From: Undibacter mobilis
GTDB lineage: Bacteria > Pseudomonadota > Alphaproteobacteria > Rhizobiales > Xanthobacteraceae
NCBI RefSeq assembly: GCF_003367195.1
Contig: NZ_QRGO01000003.1
Span: 310,001 to 374,000, forward strand
Length of the DNA stretch: 64,000 nt
Reading direction: 5' to 3'
Below are positions 1 through 7,998 of the stretch, in pieces. How positions within the stretch are numbered: the first letter of the stretch is position 1; every line of letters starts with the position of its first letter. The translations under genes and the position numbers were made by a program. The notes beneath the pieces were generated by a model. The model was not told where the DNA came from and searched no databases. It saw only the letters and a program-made list of their open reading frames with translations.

Positions 1-144
1 GGCATCCGGTACGGCTACCAGCGCTTCATGCCCGACGTCATGGCCATTGTGGTGATCGTCCTGATCGTTCTCGTTCAGGGCGTGCAGTCGTTCGGTGATC
101 GCCTGTCGCGCCGGCTCAACAAACGTCTTCGTCACTCGTCCTGA
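1..144 (+). CDS. metI: Methionine ABC transporter permease, C-terminal end (partial)
   Basis: Only the last 47 codons are in the window, open at the left edge and ending in TGA at 142. The visible part holds the final hydrophobic segment (around PDVMAIVVIVLIVLVQG) followed by a basic tail (RLSRRLNKRLRH), the usual end of a MetI-type inner-membrane permease. The name depends mostly on the next gene, a MetQ-type binding protein starting 20 bases later on the same strand; metN would lie upstream, outside the window. Confidence 0.72.
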   Translation, partial: GIRYGYQRFMPDVMAIVVIVLIVLVQGVQSFGDRLSRRLNKRLRHSS

Positions 145-164
145 TAATGCAAAGGAGAACCAGC

Positions 165-944
165 ATGCCCTTACGTCTCGTCCTGTCGGCCGCTATCGCG
201 GCGGTCATCGGTGCCGGTGCCGCACAAGCAGAGACCATCAAGATCGGCGTCACGCCAGGCCCGCACGCCCAGGTGCTCGAGGTCGTCAAGCCGATCGCGG
301 CCAAAAAGGGCCTCGACATCCAGATCATCGAATTCTCGGACTACGTTATTCCGAACACCGCACTGGACGCCGGTGAAATCCAGGCCAATTCGTTCCAGCA
401 TCAGCCCTATCTGGACAACCAGAAGAAGGATCGCGGCTTCAAGATTGAGAGCGTCGGCGCCACGCTGAACTTCCCGCTCGGCATCTACTCGAAAAAGCAC
501 AAGTCGTTCGCCGACGTGCCGGCCGGCGGCACCGTCGCCATCCAGAACGATCCGACCAATGGCGGGCGCTCGCTGCTGCTGCTGCAGGCTAACGGCATCA
601 TCAAGGTGAAGCCCGAAGCCGGCCTCAAGCCGAGCGTCGCCGACATCATTGACAATCCGAAGAAGCTGAAGATCATCGAAGTCGAGGCCGCGCAGGCCCC
701 GCGCTCGCTCGACGACGTCGATGCCGCCTCGATCAACACCAACTACGCGACCCAGGCCGGCCTGACGCTCAACGACGCCATCCTCAAGGAGGACGCCAAG
801 GGCCCCTATGTCAACGTCATCGCGGTGCGTTCGGTCGACAAGGACAAGCCTTGGGTGAAGACCCTGCTCGCTTCCTATCACACACCGGAAGTGAAGGCGT
901 TCGTGCAAGAGAAGTTCAAAGGGGCCGTGCTGCCCAGCTGGTAA
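165..944 (+). CDS. metQ: Methionine-binding protein of ABC transporter (MetQ/NlpA family)
   Basis: 259 aa periplasmic binding protein that delivers methionine to the MetNI transporter. A signal peptide (about residues 1-22, ending AAQA) is followed by ETIKIGVTPGPHAQVLE, the NlpA-family opening, and later motifs fit the family (SFQHQPYLDNQ, AIQNDPTNGGRSLLLLQ, NTNYATQAGL). There is no lipobox cysteine, so this member looks soluble rather than a lipoprotein. ATG 165 is chosen because AAAGGAG lies just upstream; an in-frame ATG at 147 would put that site inside the gene. It is the last gene of the met operon, with a terminator after it. Confidence 0.92.
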   Translation: MPLRLVLSAAIAAVIGAGAAQAETIKIGVTPGPHAQVLEVVKPIAAKKGLDIQIIEFSDYVIPNTALDAGEIQANSFQHQPYLDNQKKDRGFKIESVGATLNFPLGIYSKKHKSFADVPAGGTVAIQNDPTNGGRSLLLLQANGIIKVKPEAGLKPSVADIIDNPKKLKIIEVEAAQAPRSLDDVDAASINTNYATQAGLTLNDAILKEDAKGPYVNVIAVRSVDKDKPWVKTLLASYHTPEVKAFVQEKFKGAVLPSW

Positions 945-988
945 GCGCTCAACGATTGACGTTCGATACCGCCGTCGGCCGAAAACGG

Positions 989-1020
989 CCGGCGGCGGCA
1001 AGATCGCGAGCTGAACGCCC
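989..1020 (+). repeat. 32-nt exact copy of the 3' end of the PhoX-like gene
   Basis: These 32 bases are identical to 7833-7864, which encode the final residues GGGKIAS, the stop and a few bases beyond in the PhoX-like phosphatase gene. Here they sit in the metQ 3' non-coding region with no gene attached. An exact 32-nt match is far beyond chance, so this is a remnant of a duplication or recombination event. Confidence 0.85.
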
Positions 1021-1042
1021 GCAGCAGCGCGCTATTTGTTCA

Positions 1043-1072
1043 GGCGTCCCCTCCGGGGCGCCTTTTCTTTTT
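1043..1072 (+). terminator. Intrinsic terminator after metQ
   Basis: GGCGTCCCC, a TCC loop, then GGGGCGCC, followed by a T-rich run (TTTTCTTTTT). It lies about 100 bases after the metQ stop and would end the met operon transcript before the next operon. Confidence 0.8.
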
Positions 1073-1176
1073 GACGATGCCATCGGCCGCGTTTGCACCG
1101 TGGATAAGGAGGCGCGCTGTCATCAAAGCGCAATGGAAGCATGGCTTGTGAAGCCATCACCGCGAGGAGCACTTCC

Positions 1177-2175
1177 ATGAAAAAGCTGATTGCCGCGCTT
1201 ATCCTGACGGCGGCAACGATGGCGACGCCGGCGCAGGCCGCCGACGTCATTTGCTACAACTGCCCGCCGCAATGGGCCGATTGGGCAACCATGCTCAAGA
1301 CGATCAAGGCCGATCTCGGCTTCGACATCCCGTTCGACAACAAGAACTCGGGTCAGTCGCTCTCGCAACTCATCGCCGAAAAGAACAACCCGGTGGCCGA
1401 CATCGTCTACTACGGCGTCAACTTCGGCATGAAAGCGAAGGGCCTCGGTGTCGTGGAGGCCTACAAGCCCGCCGGCTCGGATCAGGTGCCCGCGGAACTG
1501 AAGGACGCTGACGGCGCCTGGACGACCATCCATTCCGGCACGCTCGGTCTGTTCGTCAACAAGGCGGCGCTCGGCGGCAAGCCCGTCCCCGCTTGCTGGA
1601 AGGACCTCCTCAAGCCCGAATATAAAGGCATGGTCGGCTATCTCGATCCGACGTCGGCGGCAGTCGGTTATGTCGGCGTTGCCGCCGTCAACAGTGCCCT
1701 GGGCGGCAACGAAACCAACTTCACGCCGGCGATCGACTTCTTCAAAGGCTTGAAGAAGAATGACGCCATCGTGCCCAAGCAGACGTCTTATGCGCGCGTC
1801 GTCTCCGGCGAAATTCCGATTCTGTTCGACTACGATTTCAACGCCTACCGCGCCAAATATACGGAGAAAGGCGACTTCGTTTTCGTCATTCCCTGCGAAG
1901 GCACCGTGGTGTTCCCCTATGTCGTCAGCCTGGTGAAAGGCTCGCCGAACCCGGAAAAGGCGAAGAAGGTGCTCGACTTCCTGCTCTCCGATAAGGGTCA
2001 GGCGATCTGGACCAACGCCTATCTTCGTCCGGCCCGCCCGATCGAACTGCCGGCAGCCGTCAAGGCTAAGTTCCTGCCCGACAGCGACTATGCCCGCGCC
2101 AAAAGCGTGAACTGGGAGAAGATGGAAGCGGCGCAGAAGGGCTTCACCGATCGTTATCTTGCTGAAGTGCAATGA
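1177..2175 (+). CDS. ABC transporter substrate-binding protein (family 1, substrate unknown)
   Basis: 332 aa. The signal peptide (1-20, ending PAQA) is followed by a mature start AADVICYNC typical of the iron/thiamine/polyamine/2-aminoethylphosphonate class of binding proteins. ATG 1177 has GAGGAG upstream; in-frame ATG 1141 does not. The mature protein has several cysteines (CYNC, PACW, PCEG). It opens a five-gene cluster with two permeases, an ATPase and a phosphodiesterase. The phosphodiesterase and the PhoX-like gene behind it suggest an organophosphate or phosphonate ligand, but that is inference; a polyamine or iron ligand cannot be excluded from sequence. A PHO half-site-like CTGTCAT lies at 1117-1123. 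Confidence 0.85.
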   Translation: MKKLIAALILTAATMATPAQAADVICYNCPPQWADWATMLKTIKADLGFDIPFDNKNSGQSLSQLIAEKNNPVADIVYYGVNFGMKAKGLGVVEAYKPAGSDQVPAELKDADGAWTTIHSGTLGLFVNKAALGGKPVPACWKDLLKPEYKGMVGYLDPTSAAVGYVGVAAVNSALGGNETNFTPAIDFFKGLKKNDAIVPKQTSYARVVSGEIPILFDYDFNAYRAKYTEKGDFVFVIPCEGTVVFPYVVSLVKGSPNPEKAKKVLDFLLSDKGQAIWTNAYLRPARPIELPAAVKAKFLPDSDYARAKSVNWEKMEAAQKGFTDRYLAEVQ

Positions 2176-2184
2176 CGCAAAGAC

Positions 2185-2209
2185 GGTGCCCCGCCTATAG
2201 CGGGGCACC
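2185..2209 (+). other. Intercistronic perfect hairpin
   Basis: GGTGCCCCGC, loop CTATA, GCGGGGCACC: ten perfect base pairs between the binding-protein stop (2175) and the first permease start (2219). No T-run follows, so it is not a normal terminator. Such hairpins after binding-protein genes commonly protect the upstream mRNA and give the binding protein higher expression than the permeases. Confidence 0.75.
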
Positions 2210-2218
2210 GCTGTCTCA

Positions 2219-3031
2219 ATGACGTCAAAAACCTTTATCCGGCTCTGCCTGATCCCCCTCGCGGCGATCGTCATCGCCTTTTTTCTGCTGCCGATCGCGC
2301 GGCTGATTGTAACCGGCGCCAATGGTCCGTCCGGTATTGGCGCCTACGCGGCTATTCTGGTCGAGCCGCGCTATCGCGCGACGCTGATCAACACTGTTCT
2401 GCTGGCGTCGGCGACAACCGCGGCGGCTTTGCTCGTCTCGACCATTGCCGCGTTGTTTCTCCAGCGCCACAGCTTTCCCGGCCGCTCGCTGCTCATCGCG
2501 CTGTTGACGTTTCCGTTGGCGCTGCCGGGCGTCGTCATTGGCTTCCTGATCATTCTGCTGGCCGGGCGGCAGGGGTTGATCGGCGAGGTCACGGCCTACG
2601 CCTTTGGCGAGAAATGGGTGTTTGCCTATTCCATGCAGGGGCTGTTTCTCGGCTATCTCTACTTCTCGATCCCGCGCGTCATTCTCACAGTCATGGCCGC
2701 GGTGGAAAAGCTCGATCCCGCACTTGAGGAAGCCGCACGCACGCTGGGCGCCTCGTCATGGGCCGTACATCGCGACGTTATCCTGCCGGCCTTGATGCCC
2801 ACTTTCATCGCGTCGGGCGCGATCGCCTTTGCTACGGCCATGGGCGCCTTTGGGACCGCGTTCACGCTGGCAACCAATGTGAACGTGCTGCCGATGCTGA
2901 TTTATACCGAGTTCACGCTGTCAGCGAACATCGCGATGGCGGCGGCGCTATCAGTGGGACTGGGACTCGTGACATGGGCCGCGCTGGCGCTCGCGCGCTC
3001 CGCCGGCGGCACTGTTGCGGCCGCGGGTTAG
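2219..3031 (+). CDS. ABC transporter permease, first subunit
   Basis: 270 aa inner-membrane protein of the binding-protein-dependent permease class with about six hydrophobic helices. The ATPase-contacting EAA loop is visible as LEEAARTLGASSWAVHRDVILPALMP. It pairs with the next permease, three bases downstream, to form the channel of the 1177-5765 transporter. The start codon follows the hairpin at 2185-2209, and I see no strong Shine-Dalgarno sequence. Confidence 0.88.
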   Translation: MTSKTFIRLCLIPLAAIVIAFFLLPIARLIVTGANGPSGIGAYAAILVEPRYRATLINTVLLASATTAAALLVSTIAALFLQRHSFPGRSLLIALLTFPLALPGVVIGFLIILLAGRQGLIGEVTAYAFGEKWVFAYSMQGLFLGYLYFSIPRVILTVMAAVEKLDPALEEAARTLGASSWAVHRDVILPALMPTFIASGAIAFATAMGAFGTAFTLATNVNVLPMLIYTEFTLSANIAMAAALSVGLGLVTWAALALARSAGGTVAAAG

Positions 3032-3034
3032 CAC

Positions 3035-3883
3035 ATGGCCATGACGCCGAGCCGCCTTCGAACCTTCGTCCAACGGCCGCATGTGCTGCGGGCACGGCTG
3101 CTGTTTTCCGCACAACTGGCGTTCACGATGCTGCTGGCCGCCTTCCTGATTGTTCCGGCGGCGCTGTCAATGCTCGCTGGCATCACCGAGAACTATTTTA
3201 TTGGCGTGCGCTCCGGTCTCACATTGCGATGGCTGTGGCAGGTCTGGGAGCTGTATGCCGATACAATCTTGCGATCCTTCATCGTCGCTATCGCCACACT
3301 GATCGTAACCATCGTCATCGGGCTGCCGGCCGCCTATGCGCTGCACCGGCGCGGCGACCGCATGGCCCGGGCGATCGAGGAGATCATCACTTTGCCGCTC
3401 GCCATTCCGGGGCTGGCCATCGCGCTCGCCTTGCTGCTCAGCTATGGCGGGTTCAGCGACTTCCGGCGCTCATGGCTGTTCATCCTTGTCGGCCATGTCA
3501 TCTTCACGCTGCCCTTCATGGTCCGGTCGATCATGGCTGTCCTCGCCTCGGTCAATGTCAATCTGCTCGACGAAGGAGCGGCCTCGCTCGGCGCGTCGCC
3601 CTGGCAGCGCTTTCGTGACGTCATCGTCCCGAATGTGAAGCCCGGCCTGCTCGCCGGCTCGCTGATGGTGGTAACGCTGTCGCTCGGCGAATTCAATCTC
3701 ACCTGGATGCTGCACACGCCGCTGACCAAGACGCTGCCCGTCGGCCTCGCCGACAGCTACGCCTCGATGCGGCTTGAAGTGGCATCCGCCTACACCTTGG
3801 TCTTTTTCGTGATGATCATCCCCCTGCTCGTCGCCATGCAGTTCATGGCCGCGCGCGGCGGCCTCGCAGGGAGCAGCCGATGA
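3035..3883 (+). CDS. ABC transporter permease, second subunit
   Basis: 282 aa permease partner of the preceding gene, about six membrane helices, with the EAA loop DEGAASLGASPWQRFRDVIVPNVKPG. It starts three bases after the preceding stop and overlaps the ATPase gene by four bases (ATGA), so translation of the two is probably coupled. The two different permease subunits plus one ATPase match the PotBC/PhnUV-type arrangement. Confidence 0.88.
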   Translation: MAMTPSRLRTFVQRPHVLRARLLFSAQLAFTMLLAAFLIVPAALSMLAGITENYFIGVRSGLTLRWLWQVWELYADTILRSFIVAIATLIVTIVIGLPAAYALHRRGDRMARAIEEIITLPLAIPGLAIALALLLSYGGFSDFRRSWLFILVGHVIFTLPFMVRSIMAVLASVNVNLLDEGAASLGASPWQRFRDVIVPNVKPGLLAGSLMVVTLSLGEFNLTWMLHTPLTKTLPVGLADSYASMRLEVASAYTLVFFVMIIPLLVAMQFMAARGGLAGSSR

Positions 3884-4932
3884 CGGCACATGGGGTTGCC
3901 ATTCATCTTGAGAACTGCGGCAAGACTTTTGCTAACGGCGCCCGCGCGCTCGAGCCTACGACGCTTCATATCGAGCGCGGCGAGACGGTTGTCTTCCTGG
4001 GCCCGTCCGGCTGCGGCAAGACGACGATGCTGCGCATCATCGCCGGCCTCGAGACGCCGGACGCCGGCGGCCGCGTACGCTTTGGCGACGAAGACGTCAC
4101 CGATACGCCCATCGAACGGCGCAATGTCGGCATGGTGTTCCAGTCCTATGCGCTGTTCCCGAACATGAACGTGGCCGAAAACATCGGTTACGGATTGAAA
4201 ATCCGCGGTGTCGGCGCCGTCGAGCGGGCAAAGCGCGTCGCAGAATTGGTCAAACTGACTCACATTGAAGGCCTTGAAGGCCGCTCGATCGATCAGCTAT
4301 CGGGCGGCCAGCGTCAGCGTGTGGCGCTGGCGCGTGCCGTCGCGGCGCGCCCCCGCGTGTTGCTGCTCGACGAACCGCTGACCGCTCTGGACGCGCTGTT
4401 GCGCGAGCGGCTGCGCGGTGAGCTCAACAGCCTGCTGCGCGAACTGGGCATCACGTCGGTCTACGTCACACACGATCAGGCCGAAGCCATGACGCTGGGT
4501 GACCGCATCGTCGTCATGAGCAAGGGTGCCATCGCCCAGATCGGAACGCCGCGCGATATCTACCTCACGCCGGCAAACCGCTATGTGGCGGAATTCGTCG
4601 GCGCGGCCAATGTTGTCGAGGCCGCGTGCCGCGACGGCGGCCTGATCCTGCCGGGCGGCATCTTGCCCATCGCAGGCGCCACACCGGGACCAGCCATTGC
4701 GATGATCAGACCAGAGTCATGGTCGATTGTTCCGGCGGACGCTGCCACGCTGACCGGTCGCGTCGAAACCGTAATCTTCGTCGGCGATCGCCAACGGGTG
4801 AGCATCGCCGGCGCGGCCGCCAAGCCGATCCTGGTCGATGCGCCGAACGGACTCATCATCGCGCCGGGCGACGTTGTCGGCTTGACGGCGCCTCCGGACG
4901 CGATCCGCATCCTGCCTGGAAGCCCGTCATGA
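3880..4932 (+). CDS. ABC transporter ATP-binding protein (PotA-like)
   Basis: 350 aa cytoplasmic ATPase. Walker A GPSGCGKTT is near residue 46, the signature LSGGQRQRVALARA is near 138-151, and Walker B LLLDEPLTALD follows. A C-terminal TOBE-like domain (about 270-350) is typical of the polyamine/iron/AEP importer subfamily. It overlaps the upstream permease (ATGA at 3880) and the downstream phosphodiesterase (ATGA at 4929), so the five genes form one translationally coupled operon. Confidence 0.92.
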   Translation: MTAHGVAIHLENCGKTFANGARALEPTTLHIERGETVVFLGPSGCGKTTMLRIIAGLETPDAGGRVRFGDEDVTDTPIERRNVGMVFQSYALFPNMNVAENIGYGLKIRGVGAVERAKRVAELVKLTHIEGLEGRSIDQLSGGQRQRVALARAVAARPRVLLLDEPLTALDALLRERLRGELNSLLRELGITSVYVTHDQAEAMTLGDRIVVMSKGAIAQIGTPRDIYLTPANRYVAEFVGAANVVEAACRDGGLILPGGILPIAGATPGPAIAMIRPESWSIVPADAATLTGRVETVIFVGDRQRVSIAGAAAKPILVDAPNGLIIAPGDVVGLTAPPDAIRILPGSPS

Positions 4933-5765
4933 CATCGCCGATCCTTATCGCTCAAATCTCCGACCTGCATATCAAAATCCCCGGCGCGCTGGCTTACGGC
5001 AAGGTGGATACCCCAGCGGCTTTGGCGCGTTGCATTGAGACGCTGAACGGTCTGTCGCCACGTCCCGATCTCGTCGTTATATCCGGCGACCTTGCCGATA
5101 CGCCGACGGACGAGGAATACGCGCACCTCAACGCCCTGCTGGCGCGGCTGACGCTTCCCTTCGTTGTCGTTCCGGGCAATCACGATGACCGGACGCTTAT
5201 GCGCCGCGCCCTGGCCGGCCAAAGTTTCGCCTCGGCGACTGGCCCGCTCAACACGCTGCGGGCCGTCGGTGACGTCGATATCCTCGCCGCGGATTCAAGC
5301 GTTCCCGGCCAGCCTCATGGTCTTCTGGACGACGATACCATGTCCTGGCTCGATGACACGCTGCAGGCATCTGATACGCGGCCGGCGATGTTGTTTCTGC
5401 ACCATCCGCCATTCCTGACCGGGATCGGCCATATGGATGTGCAAAACCTCCGGAACGCCGACCGGCTCGCGGTGCTGCTCGACCGTCATCCGCGCGTGCG
5501 CCTGATTGCCGCCGGCCATGTGCATCGCGCCACGCTCACGACTTTCGCAGGCCGTCAGGCCACGATCTGCCCGGCCCCCAACCACGCCGTGGCGCTGGAT
5601 CTCGACGCGCACTGGCCGCCGGCCTTCGTGATCGAACCGCCGGCCTTTCATCTGCATGTCTGGTCGGCGGGCAGCGGCTTCGGCACCATCGTGACGCACA
5701 CTGTACCCATCGGCCAATTTGACGGGCCGCATCCCTTCTTCGGCGCCGACGGAAAGTTGCTCTAA
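4929..5765 (+). CDS. Calcineurin-like metallophosphoesterase (CpdA/GpdQ-like phosphodiesterase)
   Basis: 278 aa, no signal peptide, so probably cytosolic. The binuclear metal-site motifs are in order: ISDLHI (11-15), VISGDLADTPTD, VVPGNHDD and AAGHVHRATL. This is the class III cyclic-nucleotide/glycerophosphodiester phosphodiesterase family. ATG 4929 overlaps the ATPase stop, making it the last gene of the transporter operon. The linkage suggests it cleaves the imported compound, most simply a phosphodiester. Its own substrate cannot be read from sequence; cAMP is the alternative. Confidence 0.86.
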   Translation: MTSPILIAQISDLHIKIPGALAYGKVDTPAALARCIETLNGLSPRPDLVVISGDLADTPTDEEYAHLNALLARLTLPFVVVPGNHDDRTLMRRALAGQSFASATGPLNTLRAVGDVDILAADSSVPGQPHGLLDDDTMSWLDDTLQASDTRPAMLFLHHPPFLTGIGHMDVQNLRNADRLAVLLDRHPRVRLIAAGHVHRATLTTFAGRQATICPAPNHAVALDLDAHWPPAFVIEPPAFHLHVWSAGSGFGTIVTHTVPIGQFDGPHPFFGADGKLL

Positions 5766-5801
5766 CACGCCCCGGCAGCCCCCCGTTGCCCGGTCCGGCC
5801 G

Positions 5802-5835
5802 TTGTCACCGACGGGTCATTTCTGCTCTTTAGACT
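5802..5835 (+). promoter_or_regulatory. PHO-box-like promoter of the PhoX-like gene
   Basis: TTGTCAC, four bases, GGGTCAT (5802-5819) fits the two 7-base half-sites with 4-base spacer of PhoB boxes (6/7 and 5/7 to CTGTCAC/CTGTCAT). A -10-like TAGACT follows ten bases later at 5830-5835, the usual spacing for PhoB-activated promoters. The gene starts at 5873. The pattern is seen directly; phosphate control is inferred. Confidence 0.5.
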
Positions 5836-5872
5836 GCCTCGAAATGATCGGTGGCAGAGCCGGGAGACGGAT

Positions 5873-7858
5873 ATGAGCGACACGATGCAGACGCGCGCGC
5901 AGGCCTTCGAAGATGCGGAAAATGCAGGCAGTAACCCGAGCGACAACGCCAGCATTGGCGATCTCATCGCCGCGCGTTACCATCGCCGCGACATCCTCAA
6001 GGGCGCGCTCGGCGTCGCCGCCATCGCCGCGACCGTCAGCCCGCTCGCGCTCGCCGCGTCGCAGAAGGCGCATGCCGCCGTTACCGGCTTCAAGTTCGAC
6101 GAAGTCGCAGCCGGTGTCGATGAACGTCACCACGTTGCCGCGGGCTACGATGCCGACATTCTGATCCGCTGGGGCGATGCCGTCACGCCCGGTGCGCCGG
6201 CCTTCGATCCAGCGCAGCAGAGCGCCTCGGCGCAGAAGCAGCAGTTCGGCTACAACAACGATTACATCGGCTATCTGCCGATGCCCGGCGCCGCCAATCC
6301 GTCGGCGCACGGCCTCCTCGTCGTCAATCACGAATACACCAACGAGGAGCTGATGTTCTCCGGCATCGGCGAGCAGGACACCAAGGAAGCCGCCTTCGCC
6401 AAGATGACGAAGGACCTCGTCGACATCGAGAAAGCCGCGCATGGTGGCGCGGTAATCGAGATCAGGCGTGATAACGGCAAATGGTCGGTGGTGCCGAATT
6501 CGAAATATGCCCGCCGCATCGACGCCGACACCGTCATGGAAATCACAGGCCCCGCGGCGGGCAGCGAGCGGCTGAAAACCAAGGCGGATCCGAGCGGCCG
6601 CCGCGTGCTCGGCATGTTGAACAACTGCGCCGGCGGCGTTACGCCCTGGGGCACATGGCTATCCTGCGAAGAGAACTTCAACGGCTATTTCTGGGGCAAG
6701 CTCGCCGACAACGATCCGCAGGCCACCGCTTTCAAGCGCTACGGCGTGCCCAGCAATTGGTATGCCTGGGGCAAGTTCGAGGACCGCTTCGACGTCAACA
6801 AGGAGCCCAACGAAGCCAACCGTTTCGGCTGGGTGGTGGAGATCGATCCGTTCGATCCCAATTCGACGCCGAAGAAGCGCACCGCGATGGGCCGCTTCAA
6901 GCATGAAGGCGCTGCCGGCATTCTCAACAAGGACAACCGCTATGTCGTCTATCAGGGCGACGACGAGCGTTTCGACTATGTCTACAAGTTCGTCACCGCA
7001 GGCCGCTTCGATCCGGCCAATGCCGCCGCCAATCGCGATCTGCTCGATGCCGGCACCCTATTTGTCGCGAAATACAATGCCGACGGCAGCGGCGAGTGGA
7101 TGCCGCTCACGTTTGGCCAGGGCCCTCTTACCGCTGCGAACGGTTTCAAGGATCAGGCCGACGTTCTGATCGAAACGCGCCGCGCCTCCGACCTGCTCGG
7201 CGCCACCAAGATGGACCGGCCCGAGGATGCCGAAGTCAATCCGGTGACGCAGAAGGTCTACGTCATGCTGACCAACAACACGCGGCGTAAGCCCGATCAG
7301 GTCGACGCTGCCAATCCGCGGGCCGACAACAAGTTCGGTCACGTCATTGAAATGACGCCGGTCGACGGCGATCACGCCGCAACGAAATTCACCTGGGAGA
7401 TATTGCTCAAGTGTGGCGATCCGTCGGTCGCCGAAGTCGGCGCCACGTTTTCCTCCGCCACCACCAAAGACGGCTGGTTCGGCATGCCGGACAACTGCGC
7501 GGTCGACGCCGACGGTAGGCTTTGGATCTCGACGGACGGCAATTCCGACAAGGCGACCGGCCGTGCCGACGGCCTGTGGGCAATCGAAACCGCAGGTGAA
7601 GCCCGCGCGACCTCGAAACTGTTCTTCCGCTGCCCAGCCGGCGCCGAGATGTGCGGGCCGATGTTCACGCCCGATGTCGAGACCTTGTTCCTCGCCGTTC
7701 AGCACCCTGGTGACGACGGGCCACAGTGGAAAGCTTTCGGCCGCGCCTCGACCTTCGACGATCCCTCGACGCGCTGGCCGGACTTCAAGCCCGGCATGCC
7801 ACCTCGCCCGTCGGTGGTGGTGATCACGCGCACCGGCGGCGGCAAGATCGCGAGCTGA
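5873..7858 (+). CDS. PhoX-like (DUF839) secreted phosphatase, Tat-exported
   Basis: 661 aa. The N-terminus has a twin-arginine signal (YHRRDILKGALGVAAIAATVSP, about residues 40-62), so export is folded through Tat. The rest is the DUF839/PhoX beta-propeller family, with NHEYTNEEL, LNNCAGGVTPWGTWLSCEENFNGYF, GRFKHEGA, RPEDAEVNP and PDNCAVDADGRLW. PhoX enzymes are Ca/Fe-dependent alkaline phosphatases induced by phosphate limitation. ATG 5873 follows GGGAGACGG; the frame is open farther upstream but without a start of comparable quality. The preceding PHO-box-like site and the transporter-phosphodiesterase operon support a phosphate-scavenging role. Confidence 0.88.
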   Translation: MSDTMQTRAQAFEDAENAGSNPSDNASIGDLIAARYHRRDILKGALGVAAIAATVSPLALAASQKAHAAVTGFKFDEVAAGVDERHHVAAGYDADILIRWGDAVTPGAPAFDPAQQSASAQKQQFGYNNDYIGYLPMPGAANPSAHGLLVVNHEYTNEELMFSGIGEQDTKEAAFAKMTKDLVDIEKAAHGGAVIEIRRDNGKWSVVPNSKYARRIDADTVMEITGPAAGSERLKTKADPSGRRVLGMLNNCAGGVTPWGTWLSCEENFNGYFWGKLADNDPQATAFKRYGVPSNWYAWGKFEDRFDVNKEPNEANRFGWVVEIDPFDPNSTPKKRTAMGRFKHEGAAGILNKDNRYVVYQGDDERFDYVYKFVTAGRFDPANAAANRDLLDAGTLFVAKYNADGSGEWMPLTFGQGPLTAANGFKDQADVLIETRRASDLLGATKMDRPEDAEVNPVTQKVYVMLTNNTRRKPDQVDAANPRADNKFGHVIEMTPVDGDHAATKFTWEILLKCGDPSVAEVGATFSSATTKDGWFGMPDNCAVDADGRLWISTDGNSDKATGRADGLWAIETAGEARATSKLFFRCPAGAEMCGPMFTPDVETLFLAVQHPGDDGPQWKAFGRASTFDDPSTRWPDFKPGMPPRPSVVVITRTGGGKIAS

Positions 7859-7864
7859 ACGCCC
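7833..7864 (+). repeat. Parent copy of the 32-nt repeat at 989-1020
   Basis: Covers the last codons and stop of the PhoX-like gene plus six following bases; identical to 989-1020. This copy is in its coding context, so it is probably the source, or a relic of a once larger duplication. Confidence 0.85.
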
Positions 7865-7998
7865 CCGGCGTCCAGCCGACGGTGCCGCACGGATTTGTCC
7901 AAAGATCGCATTGACCTCCTCCCCCAAAATCGGACACTCACGAGCGATCCAATCCCGGTCCCCCTGCTCGTCGCAGGCGGCCTCAACACGAGCGCTCC

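Noticed and set aside
1141..1176. Longer N-terminus for the binding protein from ATG 1141
   Set aside because: It would put a hydrophilic stretch ahead of a good signal peptide and hide the ribosome site before ATG 1177.
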